Shown here: positions 17,765 through 27,435 of the stretch, one piece after another
How the letters are laid out: each line of letters opens with the position of its first letter
Numbering within the stretch: position 1 is the stretch's first letter
Assembly (NCBI RefSeq): GCF_014698835.1
Contig: NZ_JACJTU010000002.1
Location: forward strand, 248,001 to 312,000
Direction: 5' to 3'
Origin: Nostoc paludosum FACHB-159
GTDB lineage: Bacteria; Cyanobacteriota; Cyanobacteriia; Cyanobacteriales; Nostocaceae
Length of the DNA stretch: 64,000 bases
Position numbers and translations under genes: made by a program
Notes under the pieces: generated by a model
The model's database searches: none
What the model saw: the letters and a program-made list of their open reading frames with translations, nothing else
What the model was told of the DNA's origin: nothing

Positions 17765-19168
17765 TTAATTACCAAAAGCTGCTGACCACACAGCATGAGC
17801 AACTTCAGGTTTGTCAATGGCATTGTGAGCGCCTACAAACTGATCTAGTAAGCTAGGAGGAACATAAATATAATCGTTACTGTTCAGGTTGTAAATTTTT
17901 CCTGGTTCAAATTTGTAGGGTTTGTCCACAGGTTGCATGTATGTAATCTCAGTGCTGATGTTCAAACCATCACCTTGGATTCCATAACAACCAATGGCAC
18001 CAACACCAGGATAAATTGAGGTATCAACACCAAAGTCTATATCTTGACCGCCAAGTATTCCAAGTGTCCCCGCCATAGGATAGGCATTCTTGACAGCCTT
18101 ATCATACACAGATTGGGTAGTAACAATTGGGCCTGCAACTTTATTATCAGTAATAATAGAGCGGAAGTAACCAGCAACATTGTTTCTATAAGGGACATTT
18201 GCACAGAAACCCCAAAGTGAGAAAGCGCCTTGTATTAAAGCAAGAGAATTAACTGGACGGAGTAATTTGTTATTTTTAGTACCTGCTACGGTGGCTGAGA
18301 CCAAAATACATCCAAAACTGTGCCCCATCAGATGAAATCGCACAGTATTATCTGTGACTTGTTGAAGTCTGTTTAACAAATTCAAGCCACTGGTTTGACC
18401 GATTTTCCTAGCTCGATCTTTCATCTTCCAGAAAGATAACAATCTCGGAACATTCAAAAATGCATCAGCCGCTGATTTTACACTTGTCTCAATTCCGAAG
18501 CTGACATCCTCGTCTTCTTGTGCAAGACTAGCTTCATATACACTATCAGGATCTAAATTTAAGGATTCGCTTTCACCCCAGCCATCTGCATCTTCTCCTT
18601 CACTGCTCGAAGATGCTTCCTTAATCAAAACCTCGTAGGCTGCACGTACCTCAGTTGGTAATGTATCGGGTGCAACTTCATATTCTGCTGCTGCTGTAAA
18701 AATTGTTCTCAGGGCTTCTCTGGCAGCTTCAGTATCAGCAATACTTTGGGAATACTGATTAATTAACTCTTCTTGAGAATTATCTGTTACATCAAAAGAC
18801 ACAACTGTTTTGTCTGGTGAGATTGCATTCAAGTTTTCATCTCCCCAGGGCTTACTAGGCCAATGCAGACCAATTAACAGTGGGCGAAATCCTGGCCTTA
18901 ACTGTTGCATTTTTTGAATATCAGCTTGGTTTTTAGCCATAGCTGCAATCCATCTGTCATACTGGTCTTTTGCCGCCGGAATGTCTCCTTGCCAACCGTG
19001 ACTCATCAAAAAAACATCTGTGATTGGCTGCCCAGATTGCCTAGATTGAGATAATATATCTACTACTTTTTGACTGATTAGTTCTCCATTATTTTCGCGT
19101 TCTTTGCCATTAGCGTCAAAAGCGATTAAGTAGTAACTTAAAGAAGTTCCAACTAATGTTTCTGGCAT
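17765..19168 (-). CDS. Alpha/beta hydrolase, lipase-like
   Basis: A 467-aa protein. SHGWQG (56-61) is an oxyanion-hole-type loop and MGHSFGC holds the nucleophile elbow GHSFG at 282-286, with Ser284 as predicted nucleophile. The acid and His of the triad are not securely placed; GAHNAIDKPEVAH near the C-terminus offers His candidates. An acidic Ser/Glu-rich insertion lies at about 185-225. No signal peptide. It is first in a same-strand series with the C25-like protease (181-bp gap) and the CHAT-STAND protein. The substrate is unknown; lipid or ester hydrolysis is a reasonable guess. Confidence 0.75.
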   Translation of the reverse strand: MPETLVGTSLSYYLIAFDANGKERENNGELISQKVVDILSQSRQSGQPITDVFLMSHGWQGDIPAAKDQYDRWIAAMAKNQADIQKMQQLRPGFRPLLIGLHWPSKPWGDENLNAISPDKTVVSFDVTDNSQEELINQYSQSIADTEAAREALRTIFTAAAEYEVAPDTLPTEVRAAYEVLIKEASSSSEGEDADGWGESESLNLDPDSVYEASLAQEDEDVSFGIETSVKSAADAFLNVPRLLSFWKMKDRARKIGQTSGLNLLNRLQQVTDNTVRFHLMGHSFGCILVSATVAGTKNNKLLRPVNSLALIQGAFSLWGFCANVPYRNNVAGYFRSIITDNKVAGPIVTTQSVYDKAVKNAYPMAGTLGILGGQDIDFGVDTSIYPGVGAIGCYGIQGDGLNISTEITYMQPVDKPYKFEPGKIYNLNSNDYIYVPPSLLDQFVGAHNAIDKPEVAHAVWSAAFGN

Positions 19169-19826
19169 GTGTAAATCCTTTTATTTCAGTGTTGGATTTC
19201 ATTAAAACAACAAAAAACATTGCATTCATTCCACAAAAATTTGGCTGCTGTTTGATAACAGCACCCCTAATTTTCGGATATTTACTGGGCAAAATTTTCA
19301 CTACCAAATCTTTTTAAATAGTCAATAAGGTAGCGAAATTATGGTTTTTTTCCTAATCTCTTGATATTTGCGCCGGTCTACACTTTCATCACCATTACTC
19401 AGATTTTGGCGCATCTTTACACAGAACTGGTATGAGATAATCAACGCCAAAATTTGCTGTGTGACTGGTCATATCATGTCCCGTTAAACACTTATCATTG
19501 TGGGGGACGCTCTGACGCACAGCAATTTTAATAATAAGCGATCGCCTGGATTTCAATATCAATAGATTGTAATCTTTTAGTACCTAGCCAATGTGATATT
19601 ACTGGTTACAGAATAACTTTAACAATTCCAGTTAACCTGAGTAATAATACTGAGTTTAAACGGAATTTTACTTAAAATAAGATGAAAAAAAATAATTGGA
19701 TCTCAGTATTTTGGTGCAGACGGAAATGAAGGCTTGAGGAGTATCTGAGACTTAAACTGCATTTGTGCCTGAAACTAACCATCAATCTGGAGTGGGCAAA
19801 GCTTTGCCCACCCCACAAAATCAAAC
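19169..19826. other. Intergenic region upstream of the hydrolase
   Basis: About 660 bases with no credible gene. It should contain the promoter for the hydrolase/protease/STAND group. It includes one HIP1-like octamer near 19540 and the palindrome at 19792-19811. Confidence 0.6.
19792..19811. terminator. 20-bp perfect palindrome after the ferrochelatase-family gene
   Basis: GTGGGCAAAG is followed directly by its complement CTTTGCCCAC, 15 bp beyond the stop codon at 19827. It probably works as a 3' hairpin. Confidence 0.5.
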
Positions 19827-20942
19827 TTAATGGTGGTGATGATGGTGATGGTCAGCTAATTGGGGATTAACTGCCACAGTTTGCTCCGACAATAACTGTG
19901 CAATATGAGCATCAGCCCATTGCGCTGCCATCGCTAAAAATTCCGGATGGTCGTTGACGCAAGGCATTTGTACGTAATTTATACCAGAATGCTGTTTTTC
20001 CAAAGCATGGATGATGTGATGTACATCCAACAGAGTTTCGTGGTTTTCCGTAGCAAAACCTATTGGCATAAATATCACTATTTTTGCGCCCAATTGAATC
20101 AAGTTACTTGCTGCTTGTTGTGCATTTGGCTGCGTCCATTCAATCAAAGGTGTGTCGTGATTGAGCCAACCCACGGAGATTAGAGGATAGCGGTTAATCA
20201 ACTTATCCCGTACTAAATCGTATAGCGCCTGACTTTCGGTAATTCCAGAGGTAAATCCTTTGGCTTTGTGGGGACAGCCGTGATTCATCAGTACAATCCC
20301 GATTTGGGAAGGTAGGTAAGCTGCTGCTAAATCAGCGTTAATTTTCTCTTCAACTAGATGAGCCATCAAATCAATGTAGGCTGGTTCGTTGAAGAAAGAA
20401 GGAATATAGCGCTGTGCTTTCACCCAGTGTTCTTCACCATCAGCCAACTCAACAAGGGCATTATTAACTTGCTCGATCGCAATCCCACTAGTAAAAATAG
20501 AATCAACAACTAGCAGTGGATAAATTAGCAGCTTATCAAAGCCTTGATTTTTAATTTCTGTCAAGACTTGTTTGGGTAAGAAGGGGGCGCAGAAGTTGAA
20601 AGCTTTGAAAACTTGGACATTATTGCCCCATTTCTCTTGTAAATTCTTCTCAATCCCAGCCCGCTGTTGTTCAAAGATGGCGTTGTGTGGGGAGATGAAA
20701 TCGTGGTGTGTGTGTCCCCACTCATGGCGGTCAAATAGCGCCAAAAGTTTTGCCAGAGGCGGATAAATCCAGGTTGGCACTGGTGCGAATTTGGCGGTGA
20801 GTAGATTTAAAGCCTGTTCGTTATAGTTAGCGAAATCTTCGTAGCTTTCGACTTCGCCATAGCCCATAAGCAGTACAGCTACACGGTCTTTACCTAATAA
20901 TTGCTCGTGAGTATGTTGTAGTTTTTCCGGCGTTGCAACCAC
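19827..20942 (-). CDS. Ferrochelatase-family protein with C-terminal poly-His tail
   Basis: A 371-aa protein. MNHGCPHK holds His221 at the place of the metal-binding His of ferrochelatase, and GFATENHETL (295-304) holds Glu302, matching the SEHxETL glutamate. The opening VAVLLMGYGEVES differs from the classical LLNLGGP, so this is a divergent paralogue and may not insert iron into protoporphyrin. Residues 365-371 are seven consecutive histidines, a natural metal-binding tail. There is no C-terminal chlorophyll-binding helix of the sort seen in typical cyanobacterial HemH. It stands alone on the minus strand. Confidence 0.75.
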   Translation of the reverse strand: MVATPEKLQHTHEQLLGKDRVAVLLMGYGEVESYEDFANYNEQALNLLTAKFAPVPTWIYPPLAKLLALFDRHEWGHTHHDFISPHNAIFEQQRAGIEKNLQEKWGNNVQVFKAFNFCAPFLPKQVLTEIKNQGFDKLLIYPLLVVDSIFTSGIAIEQVNNALVELADGEEHWVKAQRYIPSFFNEPAYIDLMAHLVEEKINADLAAAYLPSQIGIVLMNHGCPHKAKGFTSGITESQALYDLVRDKLINRYPLISVGWLNHDTPLIEWTQPNAQQAASNLIQLGAKIVIFMPIGFATENHETLLDVHHIIHALEKQHSGINYVQMPCVNDHPEFLAMAAQWADAHIAQLLSEQTVAVNPQLADHHHHHHH

Positions 20943-21593
20943 AATAACTTCCTCAATATAACCAGAGTGCAGAGAATTTAAACTTAGGGGATTAGCTTGA
21001 ACATTTCCCCTATTAGTAATTTATTATCACATCCCCCCGGATGGGATAGGTGCAAAAATCAAAATAATACATCAAAAGACATACTTTGGTAATTACTAGA
21101 CTTCTTGCAGAAGTTGGCAAAGGGTTCAGAAGGCAGGAGGCAGAAGGCTTTTATGGAACCCACGTTTAAAAACGCGGGATTGAAATAAGGACGCCTTGTG
21201 TCTCGTGGCACTTTCCGCTCGACACAAATCTTTTTATACTAGTGGGCTTTAGACCCACAACTAAAGTTTTTATTAGTACTTCTTTCCTTCTGCCCTCTGC
21301 CTTTCTTTGTAAGCAGGAGAGTGAAGACTCTTTTTGTTTCCCTTTCCCCTTTCCTTTTTAAGGTACGCTTCCAAAGCTACTAACCTTGGTAGGGTGTGAT
21401 TAACACTACCGCTACAAAGCAATCAAACGACATCAAAAATATTTTTCACTTTTATTGAGAGAGAACTGCATAATCTCTCAAAGTCATCCGTGTAACTCCT
21501 CAGGAAGACGAAGATGCTTTTCCAGCGAAGAGGAGCTATAAGTCAAAGTCCAGTTTGCATCACTCAATCTACTAATTAACTAAGGAACTACCA
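20943..21593. other. Intergenic region with structured repeat remnant
   Basis: 650 bases between two divergent genes. The middle (21151-21260) holds three hairpin-forming stretches described separately. Pyrimidine-rich low-complexity sequence (about 21283-21360) follows. No protein-coding frame is convincing. Confidence 0.6.
21151..21260 (+). mobile_element. Possible IS200/IS605 (tnpB) 3'-end remnant
   Basis: Three hairpins in a row: 21159-21178 (CCCACGTT/AACGCGGG, one mismatch), 21196-21227 (TTGTGTC/GACACAA) and 21242-21258 (GTGGG/CCCAC), with GGATTGAAAT after the first. This layout resembles the structured right ends that follow tnpB genes in cyanobacteria. No tnpB coding sequence is left, so the call rests on recollection of that pattern. 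Confidence 0.3.
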
Positions 21594-22922
21594 ATGACTT
21601 TACAAGATTTGCAAGGTTACGATCTCGTGATGGCCATCACTGAAAAAGCATTAAATGAGCAGTTTGCACTGGTGTTTCAGGACAATACTCTACCTCAATG
21701 GAATGCAGAATTAAGTGATGATGGTTCTACAATTCAAGCAACTTTTGGTATACCGAGGATCGATCTCAATACTCCATTGAATCGAGGTGCATCTTTAATA
21801 GTGCCGATCGTGGCAGGGGCATACACTTACTATCAAGTAAAAATTGTAAGTGGTAAGCCAGAAGTTACTTCCGTATCTTACGATCTTTCAGGGAAATCAT
21901 TTGTTTTAACTAGCTCTCTGAAAATGCTACATGATACTGATTTCCATTCGGCTGATTTTACAGTGCAAAGACTGTTTCTAGACTTGAGCGATCCACATCT
22001 AGTTTCTCGATTTGAAATCGATGATATTGATGGGCAGGCATTAGTGAGCATCACAACGTTACTACAGAAATACCTTGAGCAACTTCAGAAGCAGAACAAT
22101 GCTACCTTTGTGTTTGGTTCTGTGAAAGTGCCAAATGTACCTGAAACAGTAGGCCCATTAGCTCCTACAGGTGGAGATTTCTCAGTTTATAGCGATCCAT
22201 CTAACCCTCAGTTCAATTGCTTGAATTTCCTGTTGATGACGGATAAAAAACTCTTACCTACTGAACCTACTGCGGGTATATTTGACCATAGTTTGGTGTT
22301 GACCAACGATGAAGCAACTTTTATCGCTTCAGATTACCAGATTCTCAGTAAATTTATCTTGCCAAACATCGTTAATGGACTCAAAAGCAAGGATGTCGAT
22401 TGCCCAATAAGTGTTGACTCATTCAACCTCTCTCATAATCCTGCCAAAGCAACGCTGAAGGAAAATGTGCCTTTCAAAGGCTGCTCGTTCACTAAGCTTG
22501 ATGTCTACATCTCCAACAATGAGATTGCGATGGACATTGAATATCGCAAGAAAGGCCACATTGGCCCAGCGATTACAATTACTGGCATCGCAAATTTATC
22601 TAACTACGTGTCAATTTATGTTGAAAATGGCGAGCTGAAATATAAAACGCGTCAAACTGATATCAAAGTCAGCAGCGACCAAGATAATTTAGCAGTACGG
22701 ATTATTTTAGATATTTTAACTGCCGGCTTCCTAGAAATTGGTTACAAAGTAGTCACAGATGCTGTCAAACATGCTGTAAATAATTTGCTAAAAGACAACG
22801 GCTTTAGTAATGCACTGACAAATGCAATGGCATGTGTAGAGTTACCAGCGAAGTCGCTGTTTGAATATTCCAATGTTCAGTTACCCGCCAACTTCATGTT
22901 AGATGTAACCCTCAAGAATTAG
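21594..22922 (+). CDS. P47/TULIP-like protein
   Basis: A 442-aa protein preceded by AAGGA 9 bases before the ATG. No signal peptide. The opening LQGYDLVMAITEKALNEQF followed by amphipathic strands, and the central sequence FLLMTDKKL ... SDYQILSKFILPNI (about residues 212-260), resemble P47/OrfX-type TULIP proteins of clostridial toxin clusters, which fold into lipid-binding tubes. The similarity is from pattern memory, not an alignment. It is followed after 153 bp by the 1202-aa gene in the same direction, so the two probably act together. Confidence 0.55.
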   Translation: MTLQDLQGYDLVMAITEKALNEQFALVFQDNTLPQWNAELSDDGSTIQATFGIPRIDLNTPLNRGASLIVPIVAGAYTYYQVKIVSGKPEVTSVSYDLSGKSFVLTSSLKMLHDTDFHSADFTVQRLFLDLSDPHLVSRFEIDDIDGQALVSITTLLQKYLEQLQKQNNATFVFGSVKVPNVPETVGPLAPTGGDFSVYSDPSNPQFNCLNFLLMTDKKLLPTEPTAGIFDHSLVLTNDEATFIASDYQILSKFILPNIVNGLKSKDVDCPISVDSFNLSHNPAKATLKENVPFKGCSFTKLDVYISNNEIAMDIEYRKKGHIGPAITITGIANLSNYVSIYVENGELKYKTRQTDIKVSSDQDNLAVRIILDILTAGFLEIGYKVVTDAVKHAVNNLLKDNGFSNALTNAMACVELPAKSLFEYSNVQLPANFMLDVTLKN

Positions 22923-23075
22923 GGTTAATCCAAGTAATGCACACATGAAGCATGAGAACGTTCTGTCAAAACTTTTGTTCTATGCTTTATCTTTTGTCAT
23001 CAATACAAACTTTTGTATCTATTTGACTACACATTTTGCTTCATACTTCATTAACTGTAAAGGAATTACTTAGTA

Positions 23076-26000
23076 ATGGCTAACACAAATCAAGCGATCG
23101 CTTCCTCTAAGCTGATGCAGAATTATCGCATTAGCACCCCCGTTTCCAGTGATACTCAAATTGTGGCGGTTGGTAAAGCAGGAGACGGCTCTAGAGTGTT
23201 TTCGATCGCCAGCAATCGGCATTTATTTATGATTGAGTCCACTACCGAAAGTGATACAGGCTGGCGGCAACTCGATCTGAACATGAATGGAGAAGTGCTG
23301 ACCTTGGAGCAACCAATCCAAGCGTTCGCTGCCGCCACCGATGGGCAGGGTAACGATCATCTTGTTGCTATTGCAGCTACACCAAACGATCCAAGCAGCA
23401 ACAGCATTTACTATGTCAAGAACTTTGAGACCGCACCAGAATCAGAGCGGTGGATCTTCTGTGGACGCATGAGCAATGTCACCATTGTGAAGCTTGGTGT
23501 GGGCTTTGATGCCAATCAGCAACCATTGGTAGCAATTGTTACTGAAAAAACTGACATAGATAGCACCAATAAATACGCTATCCAAATTTTGCATTTAAAA
23601 CCGGGACAGCATCCAATACCTTGGAGTCCTCTGCTGACCACGAGCAAGCCAAACCGCATTCTCGATCTAGTGGTTGGCAGCCTCGAACCGCTAGGAAATG
23701 GTGTGATTGTCAGCTACATTGATGAGAATGGCGCTCCTCGGCTAGAGTTTAGCGGCGTTCCTGCCTACCATCATATTATTGCCAGAGGGGGAGAAACCCA
23801 TAACATACTGGCAGTAGTATCAGGAACAGATGGTAACTCAATGTTGTTTGCAGCAGCAGGTAGTAACCTGTATTTCAACGATCCGAATTTGGGATTGATG
23901 AAGATGGGTACCTTGCCAGCCCCCATCGATCGAGTCGCGGCTATTCGCAATCAAAATGGTGTAGTAGATGTGTTTGTACACACCACCGATGCCAAAATCT
24001 ATCATGCAGTTCCGGGTGTGCAAGACCCAGTAGAAATACTTCAGAAAGCTGCTCACATGGGTGTTGCTCAAAGTGGTGATGGTACAGAAAATCTATTTTA
24101 TGTCGGATTCGACCATACACTTTGGTGGCTGGTGCGCGATCGCCAAACCAGAGATTGGGACAACAGCCAAGTTGAACTTGACACCACCCAACAGATTGAA
24201 GCCTTTAGTTCCTATAGCACTGCGATTACGCTATTGGATCGGGCTCAGACACCAATGGCTTATACGGACTTACAAATTACTAGTTCAGCCACGATGAATG
24301 TTGCCATTAACGGGCAAACTTACATCATTGATGCTACCACTCCTGCATCCTGTACCACCAATGCTGCTGGACAGGTGATTCTTACCAGCAGCACAAATAA
24401 ATTATCAACCAGTGTCCTAAGTATCTCTGGTGACTTCTTACCAGATGGACATGCAATCGAAGTTCAGCCGAACACTGACATTCAAAACACTCTAGAAACC
24501 ATTACAGCTGACCAACTTTTGCAAGCCAAGAAAGCCGATGGGTCTTCGCTTTTGCAGGGTAATTACAGCAATCAAGATGTAGCTAATGCGCTGCAAAAGG
24601 GACTTAATCAAACCATGTCCTTAGGCAAAACACAGCCCTCCGACCCCCAAAATACACAAGATACTCAACTGATGTTCGCTCGTAGCGATCGCCCAGAAAG
24701 TTTACGCTATCGTGCGATCGCACCGACGATACTCGGAGAACTCCATTTAGCATCGGTTACAGAACAGCATTGGGAAATGGACTTTACTTCCGGTATCCCA
24801 GTCTATGGGGAACACACAGCTGATTCCATTACGCCTCATTTGGAAACTATTGTACAACCCTTGGCACTGCGGGCATTAGGTTCACTCAGCAATCACAGCG
24901 TTGGGTTTTCTTGGGGCGACTTATGGCAAGGTATTAAAGATGGTGTGATTGAGTTAGGCAAGTTATTTGTTTCGACGGTTGTCGATCCAGTTACCAAATT
25001 TGTTAAACAGGTCGTTGTCAAAATTGAAGACTTCGTGGGTAATGTGCTGTGGAACGGCGCAATCAATCTGTTGGAACAGGTATTTGATATAGCAGAAGGG
25101 ATCTTTCAGAATGTGAAAATATTCTTTGAAGATTTGTTTGACTGGCTTGGCTTTCTATTCAATTGGAATGACATTCTACGCTCCAAAGAAGCCATCAAAT
25201 ACACCTTTAATCAGTTTATTCCCGTAATTCAAGCAGGACTGACTTCTGTTAAAAATCGAGTAATTGGTGGCATAGATGCCTTTGAGCGCAACATCCAAAG
25301 CACCTTTGAGGGCTACATTCAACAAATCGCCGCAACACAGACAATAACACAAGTAGAGCAAACGAATGTGAAGCCGCAACCATCGGTGCAGTCTAATGTA
25401 GTCACCAATATTTTCTATACAGGATTTATCAACCATGCTTCTAGTACACAAATCACTGATGGTGGCACACTGCTGGCACTCAGCCCAGAAAGCAACAGCG
25501 CAATTGATAATCTAGTTGTCCAACTCACAAATTATGCCCAACAGTTTCAATCAGTTGAGGCGTTTACACGGGCAGTTGATTATTTCTCCCAAATTAAAAA
25601 GAATCCGGATCAAATACTGCAACTGGCGATTAGCGGACTGTTGGAGGTAGTTGAAGGGATTGCTCTACTGGCCCTAGACATGGCAAAAACCATCATTGGC
25701 TTGGTATTTGATGGAGTGATTGCAGCCTTGGGAGGAATACTTAACTTGCTAAATCAAGAATGGAATATTCCATTTGTCTCCGATCTTTACAGCTTCATCA
25801 CCAATGGAAGCCAGCTTTCTGCTTTGGATCTGCTTGCCTTGATCGTCGCCATTCCTGGCACTGTAGTTTACAAGATTATATTTCAAGAGGCTCCCTTCCC
25901 CGATGACGCCAGCCTCCAAACCTTTAAGTCAGTTTGCACCACGCAAAACTTGCTTGGGGCAAGTGGTTTGGCTAACCAACCCAGCCATTTAATGGCCACG

Positions 26001-26684
26001 CGGGCAGAAGCAGCCCAAGCCACAGAAATCTCCCTTAAGTCATTCAAGCCACTCTTCGATATCTTCTATAGCGTTAATTACTTCTTCTATGGTGGATTTG
26101 AAGCAATACTGGATATTATTCCGCCCGATGATGTGTCTGGTGGTTTTGAAGTTGCCAACCTCAGTCCTAGATTTACTAAAATCCGTGCTCAAATGGGGGA
26201 TGCTATTAGTGTACTCAGTGTAGCTACTCTAGGTCTAGAATTCACTTCCCAAGTGTTCAGCATTCCCTGGGTTGTAGGTGGTGGCAGCGTTGGTTGTGAC
26301 AATGACACTGACTTTGGTAACCTCATTTGGGTTTTGCAATGGATCGGCGTAGGATTTGACTGTGCTTGGTTCGCTGTCACTTCCAACACTGGTAAAGAGC
26401 AAGGCAGACTTGCCCGTAATAGTGGTGATATCGGTACGATTGTTGATACAGTATGGGGTTGCACTCATGTTGGTTTAATGATTAGCTGGGCATTTAAGAA
26501 CAATTGGAAGGATGGTAAATCGATTGCTCAAAACTTCTTGGGAACATTACCAGAATTCACTAAGATCTTGCGCCATACCAAGGTGATTGAGTCAACCGAA
26601 GGCTTTTCACTTCCGGCACTGTCACTCATCGATTTCGTCGGCAATGAAGGCGTATGCTTTATGGGTCTTGCTAAATACAAGTAG
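23076..26684 (+). CDS. Large protein: propeller-like N-terminus, amphipathic-helix C-terminus
   Basis: A 1202-aa protein with AAGGA before the ATG. No signal peptide. Residues about 20-400 are a series of short blade-like beta repeats (AVGKAGDGSRVFSIAS, AFAAATDGQGNDHLVAIA, MGVAQSGDGTENLFYVG), consistent with a beta-propeller or tectonin-like lectin. Residues 405-470 look like an Ig-like or beta-sandwich module. From about 620 on there are long amphipathic and hydrophobic helices (LWQGIKDGVIELGKLF, FEDLFDWLGFLFNW) and apolar spans near 860-900 and 1050-1150. Large uncharacterised fungal and bacterial proteins share this combination. A pore-forming or membrane-binding role is inference. A strong terminator follows. 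Confidence 0.7.
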   Translation: MANTNQAIASSKLMQNYRISTPVSSDTQIVAVGKAGDGSRVFSIASNRHLFMIESTTESDTGWRQLDLNMNGEVLTLEQPIQAFAAATDGQGNDHLVAIAATPNDPSSNSIYYVKNFETAPESERWIFCGRMSNVTIVKLGVGFDANQQPLVAIVTEKTDIDSTNKYAIQILHLKPGQHPIPWSPLLTTSKPNRILDLVVGSLEPLGNGVIVSYIDENGAPRLEFSGVPAYHHIIARGGETHNILAVVSGTDGNSMLFAAAGSNLYFNDPNLGLMKMGTLPAPIDRVAAIRNQNGVVDVFVHTTDAKIYHAVPGVQDPVEILQKAAHMGVAQSGDGTENLFYVGFDHTLWWLVRDRQTRDWDNSQVELDTTQQIEAFSSYSTAITLLDRAQTPMAYTDLQITSSATMNVAINGQTYIIDATTPASCTTNAAGQVILTSSTNKLSTSVLSISGDFLPDGHAIEVQPNTDIQNTLETITADQLLQAKKADGSSLLQGNYSNQDVANALQKGLNQTMSLGKTQPSDPQNTQDTQLMFARSDRPESLRYRAIAPTILGELHLASVTEQHWEMDFTSGIPVYGEHTADSITPHLETIVQPLALRALGSLSNHSVGFSWGDLWQGIKDGVIELGKLFVSTVVDPVTKFVKQVVVKIEDFVGNVLWNGAINLLEQVFDIAEGIFQNVKIFFEDLFDWLGFLFNWNDILRSKEAIKYTFNQFIPVIQAGLTSVKNRVIGGIDAFERNIQSTFEGYIQQIAATQTITQVEQTNVKPQPSVQSNVVTNIFYTGFINHASSTQITDGGTLLALSPESNSAIDNLVVQLTNYAQQFQSVEAFTRAVDYFSQIKKNPDQILQLAISGLLEVVEGIALLALDMAKTIIGLVFDGVIAALGGILNLLNQEWNIPFVSDLYSFITNGSQLSALDLLALIVAIPGTVVYKIIFQEAPFPDDASLQTFKSVCTTQNLLGASGLANQPSHLMATRAEAAQATEISLKSFKPLFDIFYSVNYFFYGGFEAILDIIPPDDVSGGFEVANLSPRFTKIRAQMGDAISVLSVATLGLEFTSQVFSIPWVVGGGSVGCDNDTDFGNLIWVLQWIGVGFDCAWFAVTSNTGKEQGRLARNSGDIGTIVDTVWGCTHVGLMISWAFKNNWKDGKSIAQNFLGTLPEFTKILRHTKVIESTEGFSLPALSLIDFVGNEGVCFMGLAKYK

Positions 26685-26748
26685 CTGAAGAACGAGTTTT
26701 TTCGCTCAAGTCTAATTTGCGATCGCAATCCTCAAATCATTAAAAATT

Positions 26749-26785
26749 AGCGCTATCACTGGCATCTCAGTTTGATAGCGCTTTT
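26749..26785 (+). terminator. Rho-independent terminator
   Basis: AGCGCTATCA (26749-26758) pairs exactly with TGATAGCGCT (26773-26782) across a 14-base loop and is followed by a T-run. It lies 65 bp past the stop of the 1202-aa gene. Confidence 0.85.
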
Positions 26786-26859
26786 ATTTATCTTCAGAAA
26801 CCATCGGCTAAAGTTGAAGTTATTAATAATTGTGCAAGCTGCTAACACGCAACAGACAT

Positions 26860-27420
26860 ATGAGTATAATTGTTTGCCCTGGAATCCACGATCGCACCTT
26901 CACCCAATCCTTTATATCGGGATTGTTCGATGGCTCAATTGGGCAAAATCAAGCTAATATACTCGTTTTTCCGGGAAAAGACTTTTTAAATTTATCCGCT
27001 TTGCACATTTTAGAATTTTTGCGCGATCGCCTCAACAACTCTTTTCAATCACCGCTGATATTTATTAGCTTTAGTGCTGGCGTTGTTGGGGCCATAGGCG
27101 CAGCACATTTGTGGCAACACTTGGGTGGTCGTGTCAAAGCCTTTATTGCTATAGATGGATGGGGGGTGCCATTACAGGGGAATTTCCCAATTCATCGGAT
27201 GAGTCATGATTATTTCACCCATTGGAGTTCTAGTTTGCTTGGTAGTGGGCAAAATAACTTTTATGCAGACCCAGCAGTCGATCATATGTCAATTTGGCGA
27301 TCGCCTGAAACTGTACAGGGCTGGTGGGTAGATTCATCCATTGGAATTTTTCCCCCCAAAGGCCATCTGAGTGCCGCTGCATTTTTGCGTATGCTGTTAG
27401 AACGCTATGAAGCAAATTAA
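26860..27420 (+). CDS. Small alpha/beta hydrolase-like protein
   Basis: A 186-aa protein taken from the ATG at 26860 (MSIIVCPGIHD); an upstream TTG at 26830 would add ten residues with no support. VCPGIHD is the oxyanion-type loop and ISFSAGVVGA (about 74-83) is the nucleophile elbow S-x-S-A-G, Ser predicted as nucleophile. A late His in PPKGHLSAAAF completes a plausible triad. Proteins of this kind are common in cyanobacteria and of unknown substrate. Confidence 0.7.
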   Translation: MSIIVCPGIHDRTFTQSFISGLFDGSIGQNQANILVFPGKDFLNLSALHILEFLRDRLNNSFQSPLIFISFSAGVVGAIGAAHLWQHLGGRVKAFIAIDGWGVPLQGNFPIHRMSHDYFTHWSSSLLGSGQNNFYADPAVDHMSIWRSPETVQGWWVDSSIGIFPPKGHLSAAAFLRMLLERYEAN

Positions 27421-27435
27421 TCCGGACAATGGAGT

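Noticed and set aside
21159-21190. GGATTGAAAT resembling the end of a CRISPR repeat
   Set aside because: Only one copy exists and there are no spacers or cas genes nearby.
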